29,827 bases of DNA from a virus: IMG/VR virus record IMGVR_UViG_3300032087_000584, positions 1 to 29,827 of that record. The stretch is one strand, 5' to 3'. Within the stretch, counting starts at the first letter, position 1; the number at the start of each line of letters is the position of its first letter. Below the pieces are notes generated by a model that was not told where the DNA came from, ran no database searches, and saw nothing but the letters and a program-made list of their open reading frames with translations. Shown here one piece after another: positions 7,855 through 18,000 of this stretch. A program made the translations under genes and the position numbers.

Positions 7855-8489
7855 TGGCCATTCAAAAGGTTGACAGTCGAGCAGGGTGGGCAGCGAGGAA
7901 TCCTGTTCTGCTGTCAGGTGAGATCGGCCTTGAGCGAGAGACTGGCAATCAGAAAATCGGCAATGGCCTTCAAGATTGGAACAGTCTCCAGTACTTCGGG
8001 AGCCCTGGATATTGGGCTGAGTTTTCAAGCGACGTAGACCAGACGACAACTGCGGACACGCCTACAGAGGTCACATTCAACAAAGCGAACGAACACAACC
8101 ATGGCGTGAAGGTTATTTCTGACAGCAGGCTTACGGTTGAATACCCAGGCGTTTACGTTTTTGAAATCAATTTCCAGCTCTCAAATAACGACACACATAT
8201 TCATGACGCGCATTTTTGGTTGAGAAAAAACAACGCAGGCGCTTCGGGTAACCTGCCTTTAACGACAAATACAGCCAGTGTTATTGAAAAGCACGGTGGC
8301 GTGCCAGGCGCTAACAATTTGCTGCTTGACCATACGCTCAAGCTTGCCGCTAACGACTACATCCAAATTATGTGGTCTCCCTCAGACGCGAACATTTCGT
8401 TGAAGGCAGGCGCTGGAATTTCTAGCCCCTACGCTCGACCAACACGGCCTAGCGTTGTGTGCAACGTGTTTCAGGTTGCGAGTGCTTAA
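7854..8489 (+). CDS. Fibre-like protein: tail-repeat N-terminus plus TNF/C1q-like domain
   Basis: The protein has 211 residues. Residues 1-48 (RAGWAARNPVLLSGEIGLER, then TGNQKIGNGLQDWNSLQY) match a short motif common at the N-termini of phage fibre and tropism proteins. Residues ~55-211 show alternating strands with TEVTFNKAN, SRLTVEYPGVYVFEINFQLS, FWLRKNN, and late strands DYIQIMWSPSDANISLKAG. The 'YPGVYVFE' core strand is typical of TNF/C1q jelly-rolls, which form trimers and often bind receptors or glycans. It lies between head-joining and tail-terminator genes, where lambda has Z, so it could be a head fibre rather than a tail fibre. Fold and role are inferred. Confidence 0.6.
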   Translation: MAIQKVDSRAGWAARNPVLLSGEIGLERETGNQKIGNGLQDWNSLQYFGSPGYWAEFSSDVDQTTTADTPTEVTFNKANEHNHGVKVISDSRLTVEYPGVYVFEINFQLSNNDTHIHDAHFWLRKNNAGASGNLPLTTNTASVIEKHGGVPGANNLLLDHTLKLAANDYIQIMWSPSDANISLKAGAGISSPYARPTRPSVVCNVFQVASA

Positions 8490-8491
8490 TC

Positions 8492-8923
8492 ATGACGACA
8501 CTACGCGAGAACATCCTGGATGACATCGTCAGCAGCCTGACGGGCACAACCAACGTCGGAACGCGCATCTATAGAAGCCGTGTGGTGCCGTTGCAGCGTG
8601 GCGAGAGCCCTGCATTAGTTGTTGAAGCAATCAGCGATACGCCTGAACAGAACACCAGCCTGCCAACGCTGGACTGGTCGCTCACAGTGCGTGTTTCCGT
8701 GATCGTGCGAGGTGACAAGCCTGATGAAGTTGCGGATCCGATTGTTGAGAGTCTGCACAGCAAAATTATGGCAGACCTGACGCTCGGCGGTTACGCAATC
8801 GACGTGCAGCCAGGAACGACAACATTTGAGATGGTTGACGCTGACCAGCCAGCTGGTGTGATTGGTGTTGAATATCTAGTGCGTTACCGCACCCGGCTCG
8901 CTGACCTGACTCAAGGCCCGTGA
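8492..8923 (+). CDS. Tail terminator protein (lambda gpU-like)
   Basis: I chose the ATG at 8492, giving 143 residues (lambda gpU has 131); the upstream extension lies inside the previous gene. The layout fits the gpU family: an N-terminal helix (LRENILDDIVSSL), an Ala/Val strand after a Pro (SPALVVEAIS), strands DWSLTVRVSVIVRG, a central helix (VADPIVESLHSKIMADL), and a closing strand (GVIGVEYLVRYRT). gpU hexamers cap the tail tube and dock it to the head. The position just before the tube gene is the lambda one. No catalytic motif is expected. The family call is from pattern and synteny. Confidence 0.75.
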   Translation: MTTLRENILDDIVSSLTGTTNVGTRIYRSRVVPLQRGESPALVVEAISDTPEQNTSLPTLDWSLTVRVSVIVRGDKPDEVADPIVESLHSKIMADLTLGGYAIDVQPGTTTFEMVDADQPAGVIGVEYLVRYRTRLADLTQGP

Positions 8924-8975
8924 CTATTATGGGTTCTGATAGTCAACTTCCTGTCTCCAACTGAGGTTTTGACCA

Positions 8976-9911
8976 ATGGCACTTAGAACAAGTCAACGCC
9001 TCCTGTTGGCGAAAGAGGAGTCAACTTACGGCACTGATCCGACACCAACAGGTGCTGCAAACGCGGTGCTTGTTCGCAGCCTTGAGATCAGCCCTTTTCA
9101 GTCTGACGCTGTTGAGCGTGAGCTGATTCGCGGTTATATGGGCAACTATGAAGTGCTTCACGCCAACCAGCGTGTTGAAGTGACTTTTGAAGTTGAGATG
9201 GTTGGCTCTGGAACAGCCGGCACCGCTCCTGCTTTTGGTCCGCTCCTTAAGGCTTGCGGCAACAGCGAAACAATCGTTGCCAGCACCTCTGTCACCTATG
9301 CACCGGTGAGCAGCAGCTTTGACTCTGTCACCATCTACTTCTTCCAAGATGGCGTCCGCCAGAAAGTGACTGGCGCTCGCGGCTCATTTTCAATCAACGC
9401 TGAGCTTGGCGCGATCCCGACCATCAGCTTCACGATGGTTGGCATTTATAACGAGCCCACCGACGTTGCAAACGCAACGCCGACGTATCAGAACCAAGCC
9501 AAGCCGGTGCTGTTTAAGAACGGCAACACCACTAGCCAGCAGCTGTTTAGCTATGCCGGTGCCGTGCAGTCGTTCAGCTTCGATCAGAACAATCAGAGCG
9601 TCTACCGCGAGCTGGTTGGTGGCAGCAAGGAAGTGCTGATCACGGATCGTCGCCCTGGCGGAAGCATTGTTCTTGAGGCTGTCACGATGGCAACTAAGAA
9701 CTACTTCACTGCCATCACTGGCTCTGCTACTGGCAACAACACGTTCCAGCATGGTCAAACTGCTGGCAACATCTTTACCTTCAGCGCACCTCAGACTGAT
9801 TTGTCTGCTGTTAGCTACTCAGATTCTGATGGCGTTCAGATGCTGAACTTTGACTACACAGCAACCCCGACAACATCGGGCAACGATGAGTACAGCCTGG
9901 CACTTACATAG
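8976..9911 (+). CDS. Major tail tube protein
   Basis: The protein has 311 residues, more than lambda gpV (246). The N-terminus (LRTSQRLLLAKEESTYGTDP) is the hallmark of a large tube-protein family in siphoviruses and myoviruses. The rest is beta-rich with repeated strand pairs (VEVTFEVEMVG, SVTIYFFQDGVRQKVTGARG, IPTISFTMVG) and a closing strand set ending VQMLNFDYTA. The family forms stacked hexameric rings that line the DNA channel. A 52-base gap separates it from the U-like gene, the largest gap in the tail operon. This may allow separate translation at a high level, although no strong ribosome site is evident. Confidence 0.88.
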   Translation: MALRTSQRLLLAKEESTYGTDPTPTGAANAVLVRSLEISPFQSDAVERELIRGYMGNYEVLHANQRVEVTFEVEMVGSGTAGTAPAFGPLLKACGNSETIVASTSVTYAPVSSSFDSVTIYFFQDGVRQKVTGARGSFSINAELGAIPTISFTMVGIYNEPTDVANATPTYQNQAKPVLFKNGNTTSQQLFSYAGAVQSFSFDQNNQSVYRELVGGSKEVLITDRRPGGSIVLEAVTMATKNYFTAITGSATGNNTFQHGQTAGNIFTFSAPQTDLSAVSYSDSDGVQMLNFDYTATPTTSGNDEYSLALT

Positions 9912-9942
9912 TGCGCTAGTTTTGGGGTGAATTATTCCTTTC

Positions 9943-10287
9943 ATGGGATTCGTCCTCAAAAAGTCCAACACCTACAAGTGGCCCGTTTCTGTGGATGTCC
10001 CTGTTGATGGGGGCAAACACGAGCGGGTCACTTTTGATGTTGAGTTCAAAGATCTGACGCAAAGCCGTTTGCTGGAGATTGCTGAGCTGAGCGGTGAAGG
10101 CAACTTGTCTGACGTTGAGATCGCCCGTGAGGTGATGACAGGCTGGGCAGGCGTTGAGGATGAGGACGGCAAAGAGCTGCCTTACAGCATCACCAAGCGT
10201 GACGAGCTGCTTGATGTGCCGATGATGGCAAGCGCGATTGCTGGCGCTTATCTGGAGAGCAAGCAGGGAGCCAAGAGAAAAAACTAG
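9943..10287 (+). CDS. Tail assembly chaperone, gpG-like
   Basis: This 114-residue zero-frame product is likely the equivalent of lambda gpG, which keeps the tape measure soluble and recruits tube subunits. It begins with a basic strand region (GFVLKKSNTYKWPVSVDVPV), then a helix-rich core (FKDLTQSRLLEIAEL, DVEIAREVMTGWAGV) and ends in Lys/Arg codons that form the slippery run. The TAG at 10285-10287 directly follows the slip site. Position between tube and tape measure, and the frameshift signal at its end, support the call more than sequence similarity does. Confidence 0.8.
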   Translation: MGFVLKKSNTYKWPVSVDVPVDGGKHERVTFDVEFKDLTQSRLLEIAELSGEGNLSDVEIAREVMTGWAGVEDEDGKELPYSITKRDELLDVPMMASAIAGAYLESKQGAKRKN

Positions 10288-10610
10288 AGGAGGCCGTTGA
10301 GTATCTATTCAGCGGTCCTGATGACAAGTCAGAGCTGATGGCTGATGCCAAGGCGTTTGGCTTGGCACTCCCTGAGCCTGATGCGCCTAAGGATTTTGAG
10401 GTGTGGCCTGACAACTGGCCTGCTGTTGAGATGTTCTTGCGTTGCCAGACGCAATGGCGCACAACGTCTGCAGGGGTCTGCGGGCTGGACTATACAGCTG
10501 TTCTCGCAGTGTTTAGACTTTACGAAGTCGAGGAGCCCACGACCGTGCTTGAGAATTTGCAGGTCATGGAGGCTGCGGCAGTCAAGATCCTGAATAAGGA
10601 GAGCAAGTAA
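9943..10610 (+). CDS. gpGT-like chaperone made by -1 frameshift
   Basis: A -1 slip at 10278-10284 would join 114 residues of the gpG-like protein to 108 residues read from 10284 onward, giving a 222-residue protein. The downstream frame is open from the slip site: it starts LEEAVEYLFSGPDDKSEL and runs into MADAKAFGL at 10338. The T-like part has FEVWPDNWPAVEMFL, WRTTSAGVCGLDYTAVLAVF and a closing helix, typical of the short protein that follows tail chaperones. In lambda only a few percent of ribosomes make gpGT. A separate start at ATG 10338 is possible but would lose the conserved-looking linker. Confidence 0.8.
10263..10317 (+). promoter_or_regulatory. Programmed -1 frameshift signal
   Basis: Three parts are visible. 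GCAGGGAG (10263-10270) resembles a Shine-Dalgarno stimulator and ends 7 bases before the slip site. The slippery heptamer A-AAA-AAC (10278-10284) is in the correct phase, with zero-frame codons AAA AAC followed by TAG. A stem-loop follows after a 7-base spacer: arms 10292-10300 and 10309-10317 pair over 9 bp with two G-U wobbles around an 8-base loop. The layout resembles E. coli dnaX. Confidence 0.82.
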
Positions 10611-12455
10611 ATGGCTGCCAAGTTTGGTCTGTTAATCGACGCCAAAACCAAGGGCGAAAACAATATCAAGCGCCTTGGCAACTCCATGCAGGGGGTTGAG
10701 GGCAAGGCCAAAAACCTTGGCATGGCTGTGCGTGGTGTCGGCAATGCCTTTAAGGCGTTGTTTGCCGCTGCTGCTGTCGCTGGCTTTAGCGCCTTTGTCA
10801 AAGGTGCGATTGATTCAGCTGATGCTTTTGGCAAGCTCAGCACAAGAACAGGCATTGCAGCTGACAAGCTGCAGGCGTTTGCCAACGCAGGCAAATTGGC
10901 TGATGTAAGCCAGAGCGACCTTGAGACAGGTTTGCGCACGTTGGCGCGTACTCAGGCTGAAGCTGCTGATGGTGTCGCGACCTATTCAGAGGCTTACGGG
11001 AAGCTGGGCTTAAGTGTCAAAAAAGCAGATGGCAGCCTGAAGCCTTCTGACCAACTGCTGGGTGAGATTGCCGACAAGTTTGCTGACTTGCCCAATGGGC
11101 CTGCGAAAGCAGCTGTTGCAATGGACATTTTTGGCCGTTCTGGGTCAAAGCTAATCACCTTGCTTAACGGTGGGTCTGAGGCGCTTGAGCGTTTTAACTA
11201 CGAGACCAGCGAGAACTTTGCGCAAAACGCAGAGATGTTCAACGACAAGATAACCACGTTGCAGATTCAATTTAACGGCTTCAGGGCACAACTTGCGGAT
11301 GCTTTGCTGCCTGCATTGAATTCAATAATCGAAGCCTTCTCGACAATGTTTAGCGCTGAGAACGACTTCACTGGTTTTTTCCAAGCAGTAGAAATTTCTA
11401 TTAGAGCTGTTGGGGTCTCAATTGCTGCGACGATTATGGGCATCACAGAAATAGTTGCTCTTATCAAGGCTGCAGCAACGGCTGTCGGTGCGGTTACCCT
11501 TGGCCGCTTTGGTGAGGCAGGTCAGGCAATTAGTGATTACATGTCAGGCGCTGGTGAAAGATATACCGGCAACAAAGAAGTTATGGACCTGTTGCTAGGT
11601 CGCATAGAGGCTCCAACAAACTATGGCGGCGGCGGTGCAGGGCTTGATTCTGTAACGTTGCAGGGAGGCGATACAGGCACGGGCGCAGGTCAAAGCAAGA
11701 CCGCCGGGGCTCTTGGCAGAGGGCTTGGAAAGGTTGGCGATGTTCTAAAAATGCTCGATGGTTTAAAAGAGCAAAATCGTTTGCTTAATGCACAGTTGGA
11801 AGGCAAGCGGGAACAGGTTGAGCTTGACATCCAAGTTGAGAAAATGACAAAGGGGTTGACCCCTGAGCTTGCTGCGCATGTCGAAGGGATTATCCGTGGC
11901 AACGCTGCTCTTGAGGACAGAATTCAAAAACAGGAAGACCTGAACAACAAAACCGACAAGTACAAGATCACGCTTGATCAGGTTAAAGACACGCTGGCTA
12001 ATCAAATGACCAGCGCGATTGAGGGGCTGATTGACGGCACTAAAACTTTGGGTGAGTCGCTGTCTGGCTTGTTAAGCACATTTGGCAGCATGTTTCTGCG
12101 GTCAGGCATCGGCTCACTGGTTGGCAGTATCTTTGAAAGCGCCAAAGGCAATGTGTTCGCTCAAAACGGCATCGTGCCTTACGCCAAGGGCGGTTACATC
12201 GGCCGGCCTACATTGTCGCTAATGGGTGAGGCGGGGCCTGAAGCTGTGCTGCCCTTGCGCCGTGGCCGTGGTGGTCGCCTTGGTGTTGAGACTTCAGGCG
12301 GTGGCGTCGGTAACGTTGTTGTGAACGTTGACGCCAAGGGAACATCTGCACAAGGCGATTCACAATCCGCCAACCAGTTAGGTCGAGCGATTGGAGCCGC
12401 CGTGCAGGCTGAGTTGATCAAGCAAAAACGACCTGGAGGACTTCTAACCCGCTGA
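10611..12455 (+). CDS. Tape measure protein (lambda gpH-like)
   Basis: The protein has 614 residues. A strong ribosome site (AAGGAG, 10596-10601) lies 9 bases before the ATG. The N-terminal half has the usual KFGLLIDAKTKGENNIKRL opening, a hydrophobic helix at ~48-65 and the KLSTRTGIAADKLQAF / FGRSGSKLITLLNGG region found in many tape measures. Another hydrophobic segment lies at ~265-295. Residues ~375-440 are charged and coiled-coil-like. The C-terminus has a Gly-rich segment with MGEAGPEAVLPL, a signature seen at the ends of many tape measures. It sets tail length. At roughly 0.15 nm per residue the tail would be about 90 nm, shorter than lambda's; this is an estimate that ignores processing. 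Confidence 0.93.
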   Translation: MAAKFGLLIDAKTKGENNIKRLGNSMQGVEGKAKNLGMAVRGVGNAFKALFAAAAVAGFSAFVKGAIDSADAFGKLSTRTGIAADKLQAFANAGKLADVSQSDLETGLRTLARTQAEAADGVATYSEAYGKLGLSVKKADGSLKPSDQLLGEIADKFADLPNGPAKAAVAMDIFGRSGSKLITLLNGGSEALERFNYETSENFAQNAEMFNDKITTLQIQFNGFRAQLADALLPALNSIIEAFSTMFSAENDFTGFFQAVEISIRAVGVSIAATIMGITEIVALIKAAATAVGAVTLGRFGEAGQAISDYMSGAGERYTGNKEVMDLLLGRIEAPTNYGGGGAGLDSVTLQGGDTGTGAGQSKTAGALGRGLGKVGDVLKMLDGLKEQNRLLNAQLEGKREQVELDIQVEKMTKGLTPELAAHVEGIIRGNAALEDRIQKQEDLNNKTDKYKITLDQVKDTLANQMTSAIEGLIDGTKTLGESLSGLLSTFGSMFLRSGIGSLVGSIFESAKGNVFAQNGIVPYAKGGYIGRPTLSLMGEAGPEAVLPLRRGRGGRLGVETSGGGVGNVVVNVDAKGTSAQGDSQSANQLGRAIGAAVQAELIKQKRPGGLLTR

Positions 12456-12799
12456 TGGCTACCTTCCCCGACATCCAAGCAAATTTTGGCGCAACAAAGG
12501 AGAGCGCGCCTACTAATCGTGTTGTCAAATTTGGCGACGGCTATGAGCAGGTTTTGCGTTTTGGCCTCAACCAGAATCCGAAGGTTTGGAATTTGACATG
12601 GGAAAACATCTCAGAGACTGACAGCGACACCATTGAGGCGTTTTTGGATGCTCGCGCGGATGATGGCGATGCCTTTGACTGGAGCCCGCCAGACGAATCA
12701 GACACCTACAAATGGCGTTGCGACCAGTGGTCAAAAACTTTGCCATCTGCGAATCTGGCAAATATCAGTGCAACGTTTCGCCAAGTTTTTGAACCGTAA
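12455..12799 (+). CDS. Minor tail protein M
   Basis: The protein has 114 residues (lambda gpM has 109). Family features are clear: TNRVVKFGDGYEQVLRFGLN near the N-terminus, the WNLTWENIS strand, an acidic helix (TIEAFLDARADDGDAFDW), and a late KWRCDQWSKTLPS segment. gpM lies at the distal tail tip and joins late in initiator assembly. Its ATG overlaps the tape measure stop by one base, and its own stop overlaps the L-like start by one base. Confidence 0.93.
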   Translation: MATFPDIQANFGATKESAPTNRVVKFGDGYEQVLRFGLNQNPKVWNLTWENISETDSDTIEAFLDARADDGDAFDWSPPDESDTYKWRCDQWSKTLPSANLANISATFRQVFEP

Positions 12800-13740
12800 T
12801 GGCTTATTCCGCATGGCAGGCGAGTAACGCTTACGCGGTAGGCGATGTCGTCCGTCCAACTACCACCACAGGAACGGGCTTAGTTTTTCGCGCCACGACT
12901 GCTGGCACGAGCGGTAGTAATGAGCCTGTTTGGGCGACAACAAGCAATCAAAGCCTCACCGATGGCACAGTTGTTTGGCTTGCGGTCAGTGCTGTAGCGG
13001 AAGAGCTGTCCGAGCTGTCGCCAACGTCAATTATTGACCTGTATGAGCTGGAAACGTTTGCTGCATTGCACGGATCTGATGCGACATATCGTTTTCACGC
13101 TGGCCTGACGCTCAAAACGCCAAACACTGGTGTGACCTGGAACGGCAACCAGTACACGCGCTATCCGATTGAGATCAGCGGGTTTGAATATCTAGGTAAT
13201 GGTCAGCTCCCACGTCCCACTGTGCGGGTGTCCAACCTGTTCAGTTTTCTGACGTTGATAATGATCGACATCAACGCAAGCAATCCTGCGAACGATCTCT
13301 GCGGTGCAAAGCTGACGCGGATCCGCACGCTGGCGCGTTATCTCGATGCGGTCAACTTCCCGAACGACACTAACCCCCATGGCACGCCTGATCCAACAGC
13401 AGAGGCTCCGCGTGAGATTTACTACGTTGATCGCAAGGTCACTGAAAACCGTGACGTAGTTGAATTTGAGCTAGTCAGCGCCTTTGACCTAGCTGGTGTT
13501 CGTTCTCCAAAGCGGCAATGTATCGCCAACCTTTGTCAGTGGGTTTACCGCAGTGCTGAGTGCGGATACTCAGGGGGTGCAGTAGCGGACATTCAAGATC
13601 GAGTGCCAACAGATCCTGACTATGACGGCACTGACAACTGCGGCAAGCGTCTGTCTAGCTGTGAGCTGCGTTTCCCTCCAAACGATGATGCGGGCGTTCC
13701 TTTCGGCAGTTTCCCTTCGATTGGAACGACCTATTCGTGA
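12799..13740 (+). CDS. Minor tail protein L with an extra N-terminal module
   Basis: The protein has 313 residues; lambda gpL has 232. Residues ~70-313 are gpL-like. Four cysteines near the C-terminus, C246, C255, C281 and C288, have the spacing I recall for the iron-sulfur ligands of lambda gpL (9, about 23-26, 7), so a [4Fe-4S] cluster is likely; C241 is an additional cysteine. Residues 1-68 are extra: [34 protein letters not shown] and DGTVVWLAV form a repeat-type motif resembling small carbohydrate-binding or chitin-binding-like modules found on phage tails and secreted enzymes. The fusion would place this module at the tail tip. The gpL part is secure; sugar binding is inferred. Confidence 0.88.
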   Translation: MAYSAWQASNAYAVGDVVRPTTTTGTGLVFRATTAGTSGSNEPVWATTSNQSLTDGTVVWLAVSAVAEELSELSPTSIIDLYELETFAALHGSDATYRFHAGLTLKTPNTGVTWNGNQYTRYPIEISGFEYLGNGQLPRPTVRVSNLFSFLTLIMIDINASNPANDLCGAKLTRIRTLARYLDAVNFPNDTNPHGTPDPTAEAPREIYYVDRKVTENRDVVEFELVSAFDLAGVRSPKRQCIANLCQWVYRSAECGYSGGAVADIQDRVPTDPDYDGTDNCGKRLSSCELRFPPNDDAGVPFGSFPSIGTTYS

Positions 13741-14447
13741 TTGATTGGAAAGAAGCCGCTTTACAGCACGCAAAGGCAGAGATGCCCCGAGAGGCTTGCG
13801 GCTTGCTTGTCGTTATCAAGGGCCGTAAACGGTACTGGGCCTGCAAAAACTTGATTTCTGGTAATGAGTTTTTCTTGCTCGATCCAGAGGACTATGCAGA
13901 TGCTGAGGACGCTGGCGAAATTGTTGCAATCGTCCACAGCCATCCACATACGCCGCCACAGCCAAGCGAGGCGGACAAGATCTCCGCAGAAAAGTCAGGA
14001 TTGCCTTGGCACATTGTCCAACCAGTCACAGAAACGTGGGGCAGCTACGAGCCTTGCGGGTATGAGATTCCGTTAATCGGGCGGCCATGGCTGTGGATTG
14101 TGTCTGACTGTTGGACCTTGGTCCGCGATTGGTATGAACAGGAATGGGGCTTGAAGCTGCGGGACTGGCAGCGACCAGCAACGCCAGAAGAGTTTGACTT
14201 GCAGCCGATGTTTGAGGGTTGTTATGAGGAGACAGGCTTTGTGACCATTGACCCCGCTGCTGGCTTGAAGGTGGGAGATGCGTTGCTGATGTCAATGAAC
14301 TCCCCTGGGGCAAACCATGTCGGTGTCTACCTAGGAGATGGTTTGTTCCTTCACCATGTGAGAGGTCGCCTCAGTAGTCGCGATGTTTATGGAGGCTATT
14401 ATCAGAAGAACACAGGCCGTGTCCTGCGTCATATCAGCCGGACATGA
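13737..14447 (+). CDS. Tail tip protein K: JAB/MPN plus NlpC/P60 peptidase
   Basis: The protein has 236 residues and starts with GTG at 13737, overlapping the L stop (GTGA). Residues 1-105 are a JAB/MPN metallopeptidase domain with E19, H67-x-H69 and D80 in the HSHP...PSxAD signature, so the zinc ligands are intact. Residues ~112-236 are NlpC/P60: probable nucleophile C125 (in [11 protein letters not shown]), H194 (in [10 protein letters not shown]) and H206. This two-domain form matches lambda gpK. In lambda gpK is needed for tip assembly and may open peptidoglycan during infection. The stop overlaps the next ATG by 4 bases. Confidence 0.94.
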   Translation: MIDWKEAALQHAKAEMPREACGLLVVIKGRKRYWACKNLISGNEFFLLDPEDYADAEDAGEIVAIVHSHPHTPPQPSEADKISAEKSGLPWHIVQPVTETWGSYEPCGYEIPLIGRPWLWIVSDCWTLVRDWYEQEWGLKLRDWQRPATPEEFDLQPMFEGCYEETGFVTIDPAAGLKVGDALLMSMNSPGANHVGVYLGDGLFLHHVRGRLSSRDVYGGYYQKNTGRVLRHISRT

Positions 14448-15076
14448 CGATGCTGCGCAAGATCAAGGTCTATGGCTCGCTGGCAAAGTTCCTGAAGCAG
14501 CGTGTTTTCCAAGCTGACGTTGCAACACCGGGTGAGGCTGTCCGATTTTTAATTGCTAATTTTCCGCAAGTGCGCGGTCACATGTCGGATAAGCATTACA
14601 AAGTGCTGGTTTCTGACAATGCACTAGCGATCGGTGACGAGCCAGAGCAGTTGCATAATCCGATTGGCGCTCAGGAAGAGATCAAGATTGTGCCAGTGAT
14701 GGCTGGTGCAAGTGGAGGTACAGGAAGAATTTTGCTCGGAGCTGCTTTGATTGCCACTGCAATCCTCCTGCCTGCAGGGGCAGCTATCGGAACTTTTGGC
14801 CTTGGCGCAGGTTCTTTTGCTGCAGCGCCTTTTATTGGAAGCATTGGTGCATCTCTTGTGCTTGGTGGCGTTGCCCAATTATTGACGCCAACACCAAGAT
14901 TCGATGCCGGTGCTGGTAGCGATCAGGATCCCCGCAAGTCTTATAGCTTTAGCGGGATTCAAAACGTTGCACGGCAAGGCGTTCCCGTGCCGATTGTTTA
15001 TGGGGAAACAATAGTCGGCAGCGTTGTGGTTTCAAGCACAATACTGACTGACGATCCTTCCTCTAGCGAGTATTAA
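14444..15076 (+). CDS. Tail assembly protein I
   Basis: The protein has 210 residues (lambda gpI has 223). Residues 1-85 form a ubiquitin/MoaD-like beta-grasp domain ([17 protein letters not shown] to [12 protein letters not shown]), normal for the family. A Gly/Ala-rich hydrophobic stretch follows (~90-145), able to cross a membrane. The C-terminal part has [22 protein letters not shown], the best family signature. gpI is needed for tail tip assembly with J, K and L; some homologues are absent from the finished virion. No defect is visible. Confidence 0.93.
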   Translation: MTMLRKIKVYGSLAKFLKQRVFQADVATPGEAVRFLIANFPQVRGHMSDKHYKVLVSDNALAIGDEPEQLHNPIGAQEEIKIVPVMAGASGGTGRILLGAALIATAILLPAGAAIGTFGLGAGSFAAAPFIGSIGASLVLGGVAQLLTPTPRFDAGAGSDQDPRKSYSFSGIQNVARQGVPVPIVYGETIVGSVVVSSTILTDDPSSSEY

Positions 15077-15078
15077 AG

Positions 15079-18000
15079 ATGGAAAACTATAAGCTGATTG
15101 CAGGTGCTGGCGGCGGAAGCAGTGCTGGCGGGGCGGGTGGCCCAAACGTTGCTCGTGACAACCTCGATTCTGTTCAATATGCGCGACTGCTGGAGCTGAT
15201 CAGTGAAGGTGAGATTGAGGGTTTCCCTTCTGCTCGCAATTACACAAAAGGCACAACCTCTTACAACAATGCTGCCTTAAAAGATATTTTCTTCAACAAT
15301 GTTCCTGTGCTAAGGGAAGGCGCAGATGTAACGAACCCTGCAGACAGCGATTTTAACTACAAAGGTATTTTTACATATTTGCGCTACGGAACTCAGGCGC
15401 AAGATTGGATTAGAGGGTTTCGCTTAAGTGAAACTATTTTCAGCGTTGGCACAGTTGTTAGTTTTGCATCATCTGTAACCCGCACGATTACAGACACAAC
15501 TGTTGACGCAGTGCGAATCACTTTCTCGGTGCCGCAGCTTCAGTTTTTTAGGGCAAACGGCGACGTCACTGGCACGCAAGTCAATTTCCGTGTTGAGCTG
15601 TCTTATGACGGCGGTGCCTTCAGTACAGCCAATGGTGGCTTATCAAGCGGCGATAGTCGTTTGCAATTTAAAGGGCGTACTGCTGATCTTTATCAGCGTG
15701 CAGTTGTTATTGACTTTACGCAGTCATTCAGCAGCAGCGTTGCGGTAAGAGTTGTCAGAGAAACTGCTGATGCTGGGACAGGTGATCCAGATAACTCCAC
15801 ACGAGTTGACGAAATATCTTGGTCAACTTATTCAGAAATCAGATATTCAAAACTGCGCTATCCCAACAGTGCTGTGTTTGGCCTTGTTTTGCCTGCCGAA
15901 CAGTTTGGTTCTGTTCCGCAACGTGCTTATCGCATCCGTGGAATTAAGGTTCAAATTCCAAGCAATGCTAGACCTGCGTTAGGCCCAAACGGACGTGGCG
16001 GTTTGATTTACAAGGATGAGCCTTGGGATGGAACGTTTACACAAAGCACAGATGGTGGCAACACTTACGGCGGAACGCAATGGACCTCAGATCCTGCTTG
16101 GATCTTGTGGGATTTGTTGACATCCAGTAGGTACGGATTTGGCGATCATATTGATACCTCAAAGCTCGACAAGTGGGCTTTCTTTGAAGCGTCTCAATAC
16201 TGCAGCGGGCGAAACACTTACTTAACAGATGGTCGCAGTGGCACGACTGATGATTACAACTCCCAAACCGGCAAGCACGGGTTAGATGACGGCACCGGAA
16301 CGTTTGAGCCGCGCTTCTCCTGCAACGTCAACATCCAAACGCAGGAAGAGGCTTACAAGCTTATCAACGACATGTGCTCGGTTTTCCGCGCTATGCCGTT
16401 TTGGTCTGCTGGCTCGCTGGCGGTTGCCCAAGATCGACCAACTGATTTCAGCTATTGCTTCAGCCCAGCCAATGTTGTTGATGGCAATTTTACTTACAGC
16501 GGCAGCAGCCTAAAAACACGCCATACCTGCGTGCAGGTTGCGTACATGGATCTGGATGCAAGAGACATCCAATACGAGCTTGTTGAAGACGACGATGCAA
16601 TTTCTAAGTACGGCGTCATCAAGACCAGCATTTCAGCTTTTGCCTGCACGTCTCGTGGTCAGGCTCGTCGTCTAGGTGAATGGCTGCTTTACACCGAACA
16701 GAACGAGGGCAACACGATTGCGTTTGAGGCAACGGCTGACGCTGGAGTAGTAGTGCGACCTGGGGATGTAATTCAGGTCTATGACCCGGTGATTAGCGGT
16801 GAACGACGGGGTGGACGGGTTCACACTGCAACAACAACGCAAATTTCGATCGACGACACAACTCAAACAGTCATTCCTGTTAGCAACCTGAACCCTGTCA
16901 TTCGGGTGCTGTTGCCTGATGGAACGTTTGGCAGCAGTCCAATTACTAGCAGCTCTGGTAATCTGATTTTTCTTGAAACAGAGTTACCAGAGACGCCGCA
17001 GCCTGGTGCGCCTTTTGTCATCAGCTCAGACGATGTGCGCCCGACGCTTTGGCGCGTCCTGACGATTACTGAGCAGGACGGCGCAACCTATGCAATTACG
17101 GGCATTTCGTATCTGCAGCAGAAGTACGCGCACGTTGAGCGCAAGCAATCAATTCCTGCTCGTGATGTCACCAACTTAAATGAGCCGCCACCGGCAACAA
17201 CCAACATCCAAGCGCAAGAATTTTTGTATGAGAACAACGGACAAGTTGCTCAAAAAATTATCGTTAGCTGGCAGCCTGTCCCAGAAGCGTACCAATATCG
17301 TTTCCGGTATCGCGTTGAAAATGGCAACTACACAACCATATACACGAAGTCGCCTGAATACGAAATTCTAGGAACGATTGACGGCACCTATGAGTTTGAG
17401 ATTACAACTGAAAACTACGCCCGCCGAGGGAGCAATGCTGCCAACGATACTTTTGTGGCAGTCGGAAAGACAGCGCCTCCTGCGAACATTGCCAGCCTAA
17501 ATATCTCACCGGTTGACGCTCATACTGCTGAGCTTCATTGGCCGCAAAGCACTGACATTGATGTGCGCATCGGTGGCACAGTAGAGATCAGGCACACGCC
17601 CCATACAGATGCAAACGCTGTCTGGAGCAAGTCGCAAAAAATTGTGCCTGCTGTTAATGGCAGCAGCACGCGCAAGATCGTTCCTCTGAAGTCAGGCACA
17701 TACTTCATCCGTGCAAAAGATTCGATTGGCAACTACTCGGCAGCAGCGGGCATCCCATCAGTGCAAGTTGATTTGCCTGAGCCGCAAGATCTAGAGGTTG
17801 TTCAGACTTACACCGAAAATCCAAACTTTACTGGCACGTTTGAAAGAGCTTTTAATAGCGTTACTGAGGGCGGGATCAGTCTTAGTGGCAAGGGCTTGAT
17901 TGATGAGATAACCGATTTTGACGCTGTCACCGACCTTGACTTCTTTGGCGGCGTTGAGTCAACAGGCAGCTACATCTTTGCCAACACTCTTGATCTTTCT

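Noticed and set aside
10338-10610. Stand-alone gene starting at ATG 10338
   Set aside because: The same frame is open back to the slippery heptamer at 10278-10284 with a plausible linker, so the frameshift product explains it better; no ribosome site precedes 10338.
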